NCBI RefSeq assembly: GCF_900102545.1
Contig: NZ_FNBN01000003.1
Location: 921,461-985,460 of the forward strand
Origin: Chitinophaga filiformis
GTDB taxonomy: Bacteria; Bacteroidota; Bacteroidia; Chitinophagales; Chitinophagaceae
Reading direction: 5' to 3'
DNA length: 64,000 nt
Notes under the pieces: generated by a model
Told to the model about the DNA's origin: nothing
Seen by the model: the letters and a program-made list of their open reading frames with translations, nothing else
The model's database searches: none
Program-made: the position numbers and the translations under genes
Shown: piece by piece, positions 8,783 through 17,859 of the stretch
Numbering within the stretch: position 1 is the first letter of the stretch
How the letters are laid out: each line of letters starts with the position of its first letter

Positions 8783-9622
8783 ATGAAAACGATCATCATT
8801 ATCGTAGGGGTAACAGCCCTTTACATTCTATTTGTTATTTTCAAACTGATCAAACTGAATCGCAGGGCGAAAGAGATTGCTCTCAGAGCCAAACAGGACC
8901 GTGCCATGCAACCTGAAGCGGAGGAAGAAGATGCGCCCTTGCATGAAGATGGAACACTGTCCCTGCATGACAGACAATATATCGCCTGTGGCGCCAACCT
9001 GGCCTACCTGCATGGCGACCGTATGGATACCCTGGAAACGGATAGCGACCAGGAGGAGATCAGGGGCATGCTAAAAAGGGAGTGGCATATTAATACCAGG
9101 GACAAACTACTGAGCAATATCGACTGGCTGGTGAACCATGGCCATCGCGTTTACTTCAAGCCTATCTGGAATATACTTACCACCCTGCCTGTAAGGGAAA
9201 GGGCGGCAGAACTGGAGAAACTGCAACAGGAGTTTACTGCGAAAGGCGACGAAATATCGGTAGACCTGTATGCTTCCAATATTTCCGAAGGTTATAAGCA
9301 TCTCCGTGAGGAAGCGGGTTGTTTTGAAGGCAAAAAGTGTAAACTGGACGCCCTGACCTGGGACCTTGGCCGCGCTATTAATCTTTGCCGCTGGGGATAT
9401 GATGCCGGTTTCCTGTCGAGGGACGAGGCAATCGGACATATCCGGAAGTATGGCAAGGACTTACTGCACAATTATACTACCTGGACCAACCTGGGCGAAA
9501 ATTACCTGATGGGATTTGCCATGTGGAGCGGTGATACCGAACAGTTAGATGAATTGTACGGCGCTCATTGCGATCTGTTGTCGGAAGACAGCAGTCCCTG
9601 GGTACAACTGGAAAGCCGTTAG
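8783..9622 (+). CDS. DUF1266 protein with N-terminal anchor
   Basis: A 279-aa protein with one N-terminal membrane helix (residues 4-22) followed by a Lys/Arg-rich stretch and a soluble, Trp- and Leu-rich domain. The C-terminal half carries the DUF1266 signature: WDLGRAINLCRWGYDAGFLS, EAIGHIRKYG, and Tyr/Trp-rich WTNLGENYLMGFAMWSG. The family is widespread, often multi-copy, and of unknown function. It stands alone and ends in a strong terminator shared with the convergent P-type ATPase gene. Confidence 0.85.
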   Translation: MKTIIIIVGVTALYILFVIFKLIKLNRRAKEIALRAKQDRAMQPEAEEEDAPLHEDGTLSLHDRQYIACGANLAYLHGDRMDTLETDSDQEEIRGMLKREWHINTRDKLLSNIDWLVNHGHRVYFKPIWNILTTLPVRERAAELEKLQQEFTAKGDEISVDLYASNISEGYKHLREEAGCFEGKKCKLDALTWDLGRAINLCRWGYDAGFLSRDEAIGHIRKYGKDLLHNYTTWTNLGENYLMGFAMWSGDTEQLDELYGAHCDLLSEDSSPWVQLESR

Positions 9623-9650
9623 GTGCAACGCAGCACCTGTTTTATAAGCA

Positions 9651-9690
9651 AATCCCGGGTATCACTGAGCGAACAGTGATACCCGGGATT
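9651..9690. terminator. Strong bidirectional terminator
   Basis: A perfect 16-bp stem (aatcccgggtatcact 9651-9666 with its complement 9675-9690), 8-nt loop, then tttatttttt. It starts 28 bp after the DUF1266 stop and ends immediately before the stop codon of the convergent ATPase gene. Confidence 0.85.
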
Positions 9691-9691
9691 T

Positions 9692-11665
9692 TTATTTTTT
9701 AGCGGTATGATCCTTAAAGACCAGTAGTCTTAATGCATTGAATACTACCAGTAGCGTGGAACCCTCATGCGCGATGATGGCCGGGCCAATAGACGCTATG
9801 CCCAGCATGGTAAGCGGAATTAGCAATACCACCATTCCCATACTGAATACAAGATTCTGACGGATGATACTTTTCGCCTGTCTGCTTAAGCGGATAGCAA
9901 AGGGTAGGAGGGATAGTTTATCTCCCATCAGGGCTATATCAGCCGTTTCAAGCGCTACGTCGCTGCCCGCAGCGCCCATGGCAATACCTACGGTGCTGTT
10001 GGCCATGGCAGGAGCATCATTTACCCCATCGCCGATCATCGCCACTTTGCTTTCGTCCTGTTTCAACTTTTTGATGGCATCCACTTTCTCTTCGGGAAGC
10101 AGATCTCCCCAGGCTTCTGTAAGTCCCGTTTGCCGGGCCACAGCATCTGCCACCGGTTGATTATCGCCCGTCAGCATGATCATTCTCCGGATACCTGCAG
10201 CACGCAGTGCCTGTAATGCCTGTCTGGCTTCTTCTCTTGGGGTATCCATAACAGATATGAGGCCAATGTAATCATTATTCTTTTTGATGATCATCGTCGT
10301 GTTGCCACTTTCCTGTTGTGTGGCAACTTTGTCTGCCAGCTCCTGTGGCAGTTGTTCTTTTTCAAATAAGGCGGGATTGCCTATCACTATCGTATCATCG
10401 CCAGCCCGGGCGCTGATGCCTTTCCCGGCTACAGATTTGAGATCGCTGACAGTAGGCAATGTGGCATTACCCAGCTTTGTTTTCCCGTCTTTGACAATCG
10501 CTTTTCCCAGGGGATGATCACTCAGTGATTCTACCGCCACCGTTAGTTGCAGCAGCACTTCTTCACTGGTACCATTGAGGGTAATGATATTGGTGAGTTT
10601 GGGTCTTCCTTCTGTGAGCGTGCCTGTTTTATCGAAGGCTAATGCTGTCAGCGTACCCAGGTCTTCCAGAGGCCTTCCTCCTTTGATCAGCACACCGGAT
10701 CTGGCAGCCCTGGCCACGCCGCTTAATACGGCACTAGGAGTTGCTATTGCCAGCGCACAGGGGCTGGCTGCTACCAATACAGACATAGCGCGGTAAAAGC
10801 TCCTGCTGAACGGTTCGTCTATGATGAGAAAGGCGAAGCATAATAAAGTGACCAGTATTAACACTGCCGGTACGTAATAACGTTGTACCTTATCAGTGAA
10901 GCGCTGGGAGGGCGATTTCCCCGACTGGGCTTCGTTCACCAGCTTTATGAGCCGGGCAATGGTAGAGCCGGAAGATAAGCGCGAAACCTTTACTTCCAGT
11001 GAACCGTTGCCATTGATCGTACCTGCGAAGACCCTGTATTTCGCTTCCAGCTGGTCGGCTTTGTCAGGGCTGACTTCCTGATCAGCGATGGCCTGTTTCT
11101 CTACGGGTATACTCTCTCCGGTGATGGGTGCCTGATTGACGCTGCTGTTACCTGCTACTATGATACCATCCGCAGGAATCTTTGTATCTGGTTTTATAAG
11201 GATGATATCGCCTGTTTTCAGGGTTTCCACAGCAACTTCTTCACCCGACTTTAACAGCGCCGTTTTAGGCGTTAATTCGGCCAATGCAGCAATGGATTTC
11301 TTTGCCTTGCCCATTGCATAATGTTCCAGCGCATGGCCAAGACTAAACAGGAACAGTAGCAGGGAGCCCTCCGCCCAGTCGCCGAGTATAGCTGCTCCGG
11401 TAGCTGCGACCAGCATCAGGAAGTCAATTTCAAATTCACCCTTGCTGATTGCTTCAACGGCTTCCTTAGCAGTAAAAAATCCACCGAAAAAATAAGCCCC
11501 GATGTAAAACGCCAGGGGAATAACGGCTGGTAGTGTTGCTATAAAATGAAGTCCGAAACCTATGCCCAGGCAGATGCCGCAGAGAATGCTAAAGATCAGC
11601 TCTGTATTATGACCGAAAATACCTCCGTGCGCGTGAGCATGCTCGTGCTTTTCATGTTGTTCCAT
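9692..11665 (-). CDS. Heavy-metal P-type ATPase, PIB-4 (SPC) class
   Basis: Inner-membrane metal exporter, 657 aa. It has the actuator TGES loop (182-185), the transmembrane metal motif SPC (301-303), the phosphorylated Asp345 in DKTGTLTEGRP, the class-specific HP dipeptide in SDHPLGKAI, and the hinge GDGVNDAPA. SPC instead of CPC, together with HEGST in the last membrane region and the lack of an HMA domain, places it in the PIB-4 group (CoaT/CtpD-like: Co, Fe, Zn or Cd export). A His-rich head (MEQHEKHEHAHAHGG) replaces the usual N-terminal metal-binding domain. It is divergent from the VOC gene, 98 bp away. Confidence 0.95.
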   Translation of the reverse strand: MEQHEKHEHAHAHGGIFGHNTELIFSILCGICLGIGFGLHFIATLPAVIPLAFYIGAYFFGGFFTAKEAVEAISKGEFEIDFLMLVAATGAAILGDWAEGSLLLFLFSLGHALEHYAMGKAKKSIAALAELTPKTALLKSGEEVAVETLKTGDIILIKPDTKIPADGIIVAGNSSVNQAPITGESIPVEKQAIADQEVSPDKADQLEAKYRVFAGTINGNGSLEVKVSRLSSGSTIARLIKLVNEAQSGKSPSQRFTDKVQRYYVPAVLILVTLLCFAFLIIDEPFSRSFYRAMSVLVAASPCALAIATPSAVLSGVARAARSGVLIKGGRPLEDLGTLTALAFDKTGTLTEGRPKLTNIITLNGTSEEVLLQLTVAVESLSDHPLGKAIVKDGKTKLGNATLPTVSDLKSVAGKGISARAGDDTIVIGNPALFEKEQLPQELADKVATQQESGNTTMIIKKNNDYIGLISVMDTPREEARQALQALRAAGIRRMIMLTGDNQPVADAVARQTGLTEAWGDLLPEEKVDAIKKLKQDESKVAMIGDGVNDAPAMANSTVGIAMGAAGSDVALETADIALMGDKLSLLPFAIRLSRQAKSIIRQNLVFSMGMVVLLIPLTMLGIASIGPAIIAHEGSTLLVVFNALRLLVFKDHTAKK

Positions 11666-11763
11666 AGGCGATAAATTAAGAAAATGATTTGAAACAATGC
11701 TACTTTAGCGAAAAGGAATATTACCCCGTCTGCAACTATTACAAAAACAAAAACATAGGAAAT

Positions 11764-12129
11764 ATGGAACATCCCACTTACGGAAATGGCAAGATATGCT
11801 ATCTCGAAATTCCTGCGAAAGATGTGAAAACGTCAGCCGCTTTCTATGAGAAAATATTTGGCTGGAAGATCAGAACACGCGGAGACGGTTCAAATGCTTT
11901 TGATGATGTTGTTGAAGAAGTGAGCGGTACTTTTGTAACCGGACGTGAACCACACAACGACAAAAGCCTTACTGTTTACCTGATGGTGTTTGATATGCGT
12001 GCTACCCTGAAACTGATCACTGAAAACGGCGGAAAGATCGTGGAAGATATGGATGATCAGGCCAGAGAAAAAACAGCAAAGTTCAGTGACCCTGCAGGCA
12101 ATATATTCGGATTATATCAGGAGTCGTAA
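11764..12129 (+). CDS. VOC family protein (glyoxalase/bleomycin-resistance fold)
   Basis: A 121-aa single VOC module. The ATG at 11764 is chosen because the family sequence begins right there (GKICYLEIPAKDVKTSAAFYEKIFGW); an upstream TTG at 11689 adds only unrelated residues. The C-terminal repeat KFSDPAGNIFGLYQ carries the usual Asp-Pro-x-Gly-Asn turn. The first metal-ligand position is Glu in YLEIP rather than His, as in many non-lactoylglutathione members. Substrate unknown. Confidence 0.88.
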   Translation: MEHPTYGNGKICYLEIPAKDVKTSAAFYEKIFGWKIRTRGDGSNAFDDVVEEVSGTFVTGREPHNDKSLTVYLMVFDMRATLKLITENGGKIVEDMDDQAREKTAKFSDPAGNIFGLYQES

Positions 12130-12202
12130 CCTTAAGGCAGACGCATGTGTGAGCAGATGGCATGTTTTTTCGTCCCTTACAAAAGGACTAAAAAAATATC
12201 AC

Positions 12203-12685
12203 ATGAAAATCTGTTCACGTAAAAAGACTTCAGCTATGGCTGACTTAGGCACTGCCATAGGCGCAGGGCTGCTGGCCGGAGTAGCAGGAACGGCCGCTAT
12301 CACTGTTTCACAGATGATTGAAATGAAGATCACGGGTCGCAAGCCCAGTAATGCCCCAGTGGAGGTGGTATCAAAAGTGCTGGATGTGACTGCTGTCAGC
12401 GAAGAGAAAAAGCCAAAAGTATCACAGGAAATACATTGGGCTTACGGTACCACATGGGGAATAGCACGAGGCATGCTTTCCCTCACCGGCCTGAAAGGAT
12501 GGACCGCCGATCTTGCGCATTTTGCAGCTGTATGGGGAGCTGCACTCGTTATGTTGCCCAGCCTCAAGGTAGCTCCTCCGATCCAGGAAGAAGATCCCAA
12601 AACGATCGGCATTGATATACTACACCATGCGGTATATGCGCTTGCTGCAGGACTTGTCTATGATATGATTACCAGGAAGAAATAG
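12203..12685 (+). CDS. Hypothetical membrane protein, 160 aa
   Basis: Starts at ATG 12203 or, equally plausibly, at ATG 12236 (MADLGTAIGAGLLAG). It has Gly/Ala-rich hydrophobic segments near residues 16-36, 76-95, 102-118 and 138-154, and conserved-looking His in IHWAYGTTWG and DILHHAVYALAAG. The layout recalls YagU/DUF1440-type membrane proteins, but I cannot confirm this. It follows the VOC gene by 73 bp on the same strand and may share its transcript. Confidence 0.7.
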   Translation: MKICSRKKTSAMADLGTAIGAGLLAGVAGTAAITVSQMIEMKITGRKPSNAPVEVVSKVLDVTAVSEEKKPKVSQEIHWAYGTTWGIARGMLSLTGLKGWTADLAHFAAVWGAALVMLPSLKVAPPIQEEDPKTIGIDILHHAVYALAAGLVYDMITRKK

Positions 12686-12689
12686 CCGA

Positions 12690-12893
12690 TCAGTATCTTT
12701 TCTTTTGTTGACCCGGCGCATAAGGCCTGGCCGATTTGGAGCCTGTTAATTTTTTAGCCTGTCCGGGTGGTAATCCATGAGGATTTCCGTGAGGCGGTGG
12801 TGGAACAACGCGGTAAGTTCTACATGCACTGATGGAACAGCAAATGAAAAAGGAAAATAGCAGCGACAGTATGAGTATCGGTCTTACGAACAT
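12690..12893 (-). CDS. Small proline/glycine-rich lipoprotein, 67 aa
   Basis: A signal (residues 1-22) ends in a lipobox-like SISAC, followed by a short basic tail with HGNPHGLPPGQAKKLTG and SARPYAPGQQKK. Tiny lipoproteins with a PPGQAKK...SA..YAPG tail are common in Bacteroidota and sometimes misnamed quinol oxidase subunit 4; their role is unknown. A good -7 box lies just upstream (12930-12923). It is convergent with the preceding membrane protein (4-bp gap). Confidence 0.7.
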   Translation of the reverse strand: MFVRPILILSLLFSFFICCSISACRTYRVVPPPPHGNPHGLPPGQAKKLTGSKSARPYAPGQQKKRY

Positions 12894-12922
12894 GAAATAA
12901 ATACTTTATGGTAAAGGAAAGA

Positions 12923-12930
12923 CAAATATA
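12923..12930 (-). promoter_or_regulatory. -7 box for the small lipoprotein gene
   Basis: TATATTTG on the minus strand, 30 nt before the ATG at 12893; exact TAnnTTTG match. Confidence 0.55.
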
Positions 12931-13038
12931 ATACCAGATTTTAATACCTGAGTATTAAGTACTGAATCAAAACAGTCAGAACCAGGTTAAATCTTGCTAA
13001 AGGAGGGACTTATTAATGATATTCTAAATTTTCATATG

Positions 13039-13046
13039 TATATTTG
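13039..13046 (+). promoter_or_regulatory. -7 box upstream of the 13172 gene
   Basis: TATATTTG, exact TAnnTTTG match, about 125 nt before the ATG at 13172. No clear -33 TTTG at normal spacing, so confidence is limited. Confidence 0.4.
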
Positions 13047-13171
13047 GGTTGTTAGAGCGGGGGATTTTGTCGCTTGAGAGATGCCTATGATGATGATGCT
13101 TGTGCCAACGAATGAAGCAGGCGGGTTGCAGCAGCTGCAACGATATTTGTGTATCCCTTTCAAATTGTCAT

Positions 13172-13696
13172 ATGAAACAGCATTCAGGAAGGTTATTGTT
13201 GACGTTATTCTTTTTGTCATTCTCAATGACCGTTCTTTCCTGCGGAAAGATCAAAGGTAAAGGCCATAAGGTAATCGGTAGATCTAAAGAAGTAGTAACA
13301 GATCAGACAGAAAGAGTGTTTCCCACGTATAATGCTGACACTGCCGATACAAAAGATAATCAAAACCGTTTTAAGGAACATCTGCAGATTGAGCTGACAA
13401 GTGACGTGAAAGATCTCTATACCTACGGAGACTTCATGGCCATTGATTATTCTGTGCTGATGTCTTTTAGTTGTGATCAGTCAACGATCGATAAGATCAT
13501 TGAAAAGAACGGGCTGCAATTGTCAACAGAGGACAATATGCGTGCTATTTCCTTTCCCGGAAAATTTAACTGGTGGAAACAGGAAACAATTGATCAGCTG
13601 ATCCCCTACAGAGCAGGAGAGGAAGATGAATTCTGGCAGTTCCTGTGGTATAATCCCGCTACTAAGCAGGCTTTCTACGAGGAGTTCAGTATGTAG
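13172..13696 (+). CDS. Hypothetical lipoprotein, 174 aa
   Basis: The ATG at 13172 begins a signal peptide ending in the lipobox VLSC, then a basic stretch (GKIKGKGHKVIGRSKE). The mature part is soluble and mixed alpha/beta, with motifs such as DYSVLMSFSCDQSTIDKII and FNWWKQETIDQLIPY. I do not recognise a named family; the aromatic C-terminus (EFWQFLWYNPATKQAFYEEF) resembles small Bacteroidota proteins that predict surface or toxin-immunity roles, but this is speculation. Its last 11 bp overlap the convergent AraC gene. Confidence 0.7.
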   Translation: MKQHSGRLLLTLFFLSFSMTVLSCGKIKGKGHKVIGRSKEVVTDQTERVFPTYNADTADTKDNQNRFKEHLQIELTSDVKDLYTYGDFMAIDYSVLMSFSCDQSTIDKIIEKNGLQLSTEDNMRAISFPGKFNWWKQETIDQLIPYRAGEEDEFWQFLWYNPATKQAFYEEFSM

Positions 13697-14366
13697 GCCT
13701 TTTGGGGGCTGTAATCTTTTTCCGGAGTTCTGTGGGGTAAATACCGTACATGTTCTTAAACGTACGGGAGAAATTATAATCGTTACTATATCCTAATTCT
13801 TCTGCGATATCTGCTACAGTCCTTTGGGTATTTTCCAGCAGGTATCTGGCCCGCTGCATCACCTGTTCCAGTATAAAATCACTGATCTTTACCCCGAATG
13901 TTTTTGTAAATGCCCTGCTCAGCGTTTTTTCGTTAATAAAGTGTTTTTTGGCAAGTACCCGCAGGCTGTGTTCGTGAATGTTGGGGTTGAGCATGACCTC
14001 ATTGCGTATGAGCATCATGGTCGTTGACAGGGCGGTTTCTGTATGTACCTGGAGCGCCTGTTTTTCCTGGTATTCTGTCAGCAGTTCCACCGTAATATTC
14101 CCCAGCTCATAACCGTTTGTGCCGTTTTCCTGCATGGTGCCCGACAGGTGATCGAGGTAACGTGTCATATTCGAGCTGACGGTTACCGGTGGCAACTGCG
14201 GGGGAGATGAGCTCCCTGCATGGATCTGTAAGGGCTGTACCCCCGTACCTTGCTGTGATTTGATGAGGTCAAGCAATACCTGTAAAGGGGGACTACCCGA
14301 TGCTGTTTCCCCGGCAGACCGGGCATTTAGCTCGAAATGAAGTGCTACGAATACAACCAGTTCCAT
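13686..14366 (-). CDS. AraC-family transcriptional regulator
   Basis: A 226-aa cytoplasmic regulator; start taken at ATG 14366 (the longer frame opens with TTG at 14390). The N-terminal 110 residues are variable, with a Pro/Ser-rich linker. The C-terminal domain is a clear AraC pair of HTHs: SLRVLAKKHFINEKTLSRAF with FGVKISDFI, then VADIAEELGYSNDYNFSRTF and the family-ending MYGIYPTELRKK. The target is unknown; the neighbouring T9SS type B protein gene lies 66 bp upstream on the same strand. Confidence 0.88.
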   Translation of the reverse strand: MELVVFVALHFELNARSAGETASGSPPLQVLLDLIKSQQGTGVQPLQIHAGSSSPPQLPPVTVSSNMTRYLDHLSGTMQENGTNGYELGNITVELLTEYQEKQALQVHTETALSTTMMLIRNEVMLNPNIHEHSLRVLAKKHFINEKTLSRAFTKTFGVKISDFILEQVMQRARYLLENTQRTVADIAEELGYSNDYNFSRTFKNMYGIYPTELRKKITAPKRPTY

Positions 14367-14432
14367 TGCTAAGAGATTAACTCTTATCAAGTTACGCTAT
14401 TTCACTGCAATCCGGTGCACAACCGGTCTATT

Positions 14433-16037
14433 TTATCTGAACATGGTAATAGTGCCCTGCTGGCGCATAGGTTGTTTTTTACTGTCAGTATAGATGGCCA
14501 CCCATATATAAGTGCCCGGAGGCAGGTCCAGTCCTTTTTGCTTTCCATCCCATCCTGTCTCAGGGTCTGTAGTTTCGAAAATAAGCTGTCCCCAGCGGCC
14601 GTAAACAGACAATCTGTACTCAGTGATATCATCCTGTAGCCTCGCCTTAAAAACGTCGTTTTTGCCGTCTCCGTTAGGGCTGAATGCTGTAGGCAGATAT
14701 ATGGCACAATCCCTCCACTCTTTTTCTATCGTTGCATCTCCTTCCAGTGAACAGTTATGAGCGTCCACGACAGTATAATGATAGTTACCGGCATCCAGGT
14801 GACGGAACCTGTTTTCCATCTGGAGCGTATCTGAAAGTCTGTAGAAATAAGGTGCCGTACCTCCGGCAGGTGTGAATGTGAGCTGACCGTCTTTTACGCT
14901 GCTGCAGGATACTGGTCTGGCCAGGACATTCTTCATCTGTAAAAGCTGCGGACTGATAATACTGATCCCCTGCATTTTGTAACAGCCCATACTATCTGTT
15001 ACCTTCAGCGTATAATAATTCGCTGCAAGGTCATAGAAGCCGGGTGTATCCTGGTCAGGGAGTTGGTCTACCAGCGCATATTTATAGGGACTTAAACTGC
15101 CACTTGCGTTTACATAGATGCTTGCATCTGATTCACCAAAACAACTGATGCCTGTTACTGTCGGATCGATCTTTATATCCCACTGTTTTACCTGTATGCT
15201 TTCCGATCGTGAGTTGCCTTTATTGTTGCTTGTTACGGTGACAGTGTATTTACCTGCCGGCAGATGCGCTACTTCAGGTGTGGTATAACCGCCCGGTTCC
15301 CAGCGGAAGCTGTAGGTGTCTTTATCGAGGCTGTGCATAGTAACTGCTACCTTACCATTGTTCTCACCATAACATGTATTTTCTGCACTTACGTCAAAGT
15401 TGAGCGTTTCTTCGATCATCGAAATATTGTCGAGGAATGTGACCACATAACAAGTGTCGTCATAGTCTGTAACGTAGGGCTCAAAACGAAGGTGGGTGTA
15501 GTTCTTTTTGGGTTTTAACACAGCGGTGAAACGGTTCCATTTTCTTTCGTAATAGATATCCGAGTACCAGATCCTTTCTCCTATATCCGCTTCCGAAGTA
15601 CTTCCGAGGATAGCTAATGCAGTAGATGTTGCAGCTGTATTATCACTGTGGTCTTCTTCCGGCATCAGCGCCATATCAAAGGAGATCAGGTATGCCCTGC
15701 CTGCTTCGATCGGCATTGATAGTTTCTGTCCGATAGATGTCCATACGGCATGTCCTGCAGATGTATTGTTTTCAGAAGCAGCGAGTAATGCGGCATATGT
15801 TTTTCCATCTGACGGGGCTATCTCGTTCGTACTGCCAAGTGGTAACGTATATGCAATCAGATTGACAGATCGCTGATACCATGGGGCCGGAATTCCATTC
15901 ATTGTTGGCTGTCCTTCAAATGATGGATTTTCAAGATAGATAGGTATCGTTTGTGACCTGGCTGTGAAAGGAAGCATGATCAATAAGGATACGGTCGTGG
16001 TTTTCAGTATGTTGAATAGTACACTGAAGGTTTTCAT
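14433..16037 (-). CDS. Surface protein with T9SS type B (gliding-motility CTD) sorting domain
   Basis: A 534-aa secreted protein: signal peptide (1-28, FTARSQ), an N-terminal jelly-roll-like domain of about 170 residues (NPSFEGQP, YLISFDMALMPEE, LRFEPYVTDYDDTCYVVTFLDNISM), then three SprB-like repeats (for example FDVSAENTCYGENNGKVAV and IDPTVTGISCFGESDASIYV), and a C-terminal sorting domain (YLPTAFSPNGDGKNDVF, YGRWGQLIFETTDPETGWDG, PPGTYIWVAIYTD). This is the classic CHU_C architecture for export by the Por system. It is probably a surface adhesin or matrix protein. Confidence 0.93.
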   Translation of the reverse strand: MKTFSVLFNILKTTTVSLLIMLPFTARSQTIPIYLENPSFEGQPTMNGIPAPWYQRSVNLIAYTLPLGSTNEIAPSDGKTYAALLAASENNTSAGHAVWTSIGQKLSMPIEAGRAYLISFDMALMPEEDHSDNTAATSTALAILGSTSEADIGERIWYSDIYYERKWNRFTAVLKPKKNYTHLRFEPYVTDYDDTCYVVTFLDNISMIEETLNFDVSAENTCYGENNGKVAVTMHSLDKDTYSFRWEPGGYTTPEVAHLPAGKYTVTVTSNNKGNSRSESIQVKQWDIKIDPTVTGISCFGESDASIYVNASGSLSPYKYALVDQLPDQDTPGFYDLAANYYTLKVTDSMGCYKMQGISIISPQLLQMKNVLARPVSCSSVKDGQLTFTPAGGTAPYFYRLSDTLQMENRFRHLDAGNYHYTVVDAHNCSLEGDATIEKEWRDCAIYLPTAFSPNGDGKNDVFKARLQDDITEYRLSVYGRWGQLIFETTDPETGWDGKQKGLDLPPGTYIWVAIYTDSKKQPMRQQGTITMFR

Positions 16038-16063
16038 AGATTATATTACGGGTATAGGTAATA

Positions 16064-16071
16064 CAAAGCTA
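16064..16071 (-). promoter_or_regulatory. -7 box for the T9SS type B gene
   Basis: Minus-strand TAGCTTTG, exact TAnnTTTG match, 27 nt before the ATG at 16037. Confidence 0.55.
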
Positions 16072-16146
16072 CGTAAATACCATGAGAATACAGCCTGATC
16101 AGGGTATAAATCGGGGGTTTTTCAGCAATAAAATAGTATGTTTTTT

Positions 16147-16902
16147 TTATGGGTTCTTTTCCCATACAGTCACAAAACTTCCAGTCAGTTGATAAGGAAG
16201 GACTTCCGCAATGGCGCCATCCCACTTCTGCAGAATTTTAATCTTTTTAGTGAAGAAAGAAAATGGAAAAACATCGTCAATAAAGTTCGTTTTTCCGAAA
16301 CGGATGATCTTAAACCGTGTTTTGTTGGCTAATCTTTCAAGAGAATGTTTGCTGAAGAACTGAACATGCGTCAGATCATCTGCATCTGATTGAACAGTAG
16401 TGCCTTTATAGCCAAGCATGAATTTTATTTTCAGTATAGTGCGCCATACCCAGTTGTCTTTCTTTTGCAGGGCAATAACAGGCTTTGTGATCAGCACTTC
16501 CCTGGGCCCCATACCGTTAGGTACGGTAACGATCAATACGCCATCGTCGGCGAGTGACTGATACAATACATTCAGCAGCTTCTCCGGTTGATTAAGATGC
16601 TCCAGTACTTCGCTGCAAATGATAGCATGATACTTCCTGCCATCAGCCACGAGTTCTTCCGCACTGATCACATCAAAGCTGACGTTTGGCATGTTAGTGA
16701 GTGCCCTTGCTTTTTCGATTGTTTTCGCGCTGATATCAATGCCATATACATTGAATCCTTCGCTACCAAGATGACGGGCAATAATACCATTACCACAACC
16801 CACGTCAAGTACAACGGCGCCGGTAGGGAGGTGTTTCTTTAAACTGTCAATGATAAATTGTAAACGCTTGATGTCAGCGATCCTGTTGTATTCCATCTGC
16901 AT
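16147..16902 (-). CDS. Class I SAM-dependent methyltransferase
   Basis: A 251-aa soluble enzyme with the Rossmann methyltransferase core: motif I VLDVGCGNGIIARHL (about residues 34-48), the acidic strand end VYGIDIS, motif II/IV YHAIICSEVLEHL and the post-II loop LIVTVPNGMG. The VLEHLNQPEKLL segment is typical of UbiG/COQ5-like Methyltransf_11/23 enzymes. The C-terminal 100 residues (HVQFFSKHSLERLANKT) recall methyltransferases acting on glycans or lipids. Substrate not assignable. Confidence 0.92.
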   Translation of the reverse strand: MQMEYNRIADIKRLQFIIDSLKKHLPTGAVVLDVGCGNGIIARHLGSEGFNVYGIDISAKTIEKARALTNMPNVSFDVISAEELVADGRKYHAIICSEVLEHLNQPEKLLNVLYQSLADDGVLIVTVPNGMGPREVLITKPVIALQKKDNWVWRTILKIKFMLGYKGTTVQSDADDLTHVQFFSKHSLERLANKTRFKIIRFGKTNFIDDVFPFSFFTKKIKILQKWDGAIAEVLPYQLTGSFVTVWEKNP

Positions 16903-17062
16903 AGTGCTTAGTGATTATAAGTTCGCATACTGGGGGGAAGTGTTGAGGCATTAATTTTACTGGTATCTAATTTCGTATCAGGACAGTAAACTACCACCTC
17001 ATTTACGGAAATACTAACCCTCATTTGCGGACAAAATATCTCTGCACCAGGCAACGGATGAG

Positions 17063-17707
17063 CTACATCGATAACAGGATGGCCACAAAGTGACAGATAG
17101 CGGCTGCGAGTACACAGGAATGCCATACCGCATGTGCAAAGGTGCGCCTGTCCCTGATATAGAAATACACACCGAAGGTATATAAGGCGCCACCAATACA
17201 AAGCAGTATCAGTACAGATAAAGGTAATTCGGTAAAGAACCTGCGTCCACCTACTACCAGTATCCAGCCCATCAGTAGATAAATGATGGTAGATATAATC
17301 TCATATTTTCCCGTGAACCATGTCTTGAAAAAGATGCCCACTATTGTCAGTCCCCATAGTACAGACAGCAATGTGATACCAAATGCATTGTTCATATACA
17401 CCAGCAGGAATGGTGTATATGTTCCCGCTATCAGGAAATAGATGCTGATATGATCAAGAATGAGAAATAAGCGCCTGATAGCTGGTTCGAGTGAGATGTG
17501 ATATATTGTAGAGCAGGTAAACAACAGCAGGAAGCAGAAACTGTAGATAGCTGCACCTACAATACCTGCTGTATTATTATGTGTTGCTGCGATACCTGTC
17601 AGCATAGGCAGTGCGCTGATACCAAACAGTATGCCTGCGCCGTGAATTACTCCGTTAACGATTTCCTGTCTGCGGTTGTATTTTGACTGTATTACCTCTG
17701 ATGCCAT
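17063..17707 (-). CDS. Hemolysin III / PAQR-family membrane protein
   Basis: A 214-aa seven-helix membrane protein. The conserved family residues are present: E/N-rich head then GVIHGAGILFGI, STIYHISLEP with the Ser/His pair, LDHISIYFLIAGTYTPF, and the C-terminal HAVWHSCVLAAAICHFVAIL with paired His. In PAQR relatives these His and Ser/Asp residues bind zinc and support a ceramidase-like activity; the function of bacterial hemolysin III (YqfA/TrhA) is probably membrane lipid homeostasis. Confidence 0.92.
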   Translation of the reverse strand: MASEVIQSKYNRRQEIVNGVIHGAGILFGISALPMLTGIAATHNNTAGIVGAAIYSFCFLLLFTCSTIYHISLEPAIRRLFLILDHISIYFLIAGTYTPFLLVYMNNAFGITLLSVLWGLTIVGIFFKTWFTGKYEIISTIIYLLMGWILVVGGRRFFTELPLSVLILLCIGGALYTFGVYFYIRDRRTFAHAVWHSCVLAAAICHFVAILLSM

Positions 17708-17859
17708 CTGTTTACGTTTGACATAAAAGTAACTACAATCTATGGGTCGGATAAATCGAAAATCTCTATAATAGAAATTGTCTATAAGTGATAGAAAAAA
17801 TGCGCTATAAATGATATGAATGCCGGACCATTCGCAGGAAACAGCCCGGCATGTTTCAT

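Noticed and set aside
14402..14707. 101-aa minus-strand ORF at the 3' end of the T9SS type B gene
   Set aside because: Overlaps the sorting domain in another frame; the sorting domain is unambiguous.
17821..17851. Hairpin tgccgg/ccggca after the M15 gene
   Set aside because: Only 6 bp with a 19-nt loop and no T-run on the minus strand.
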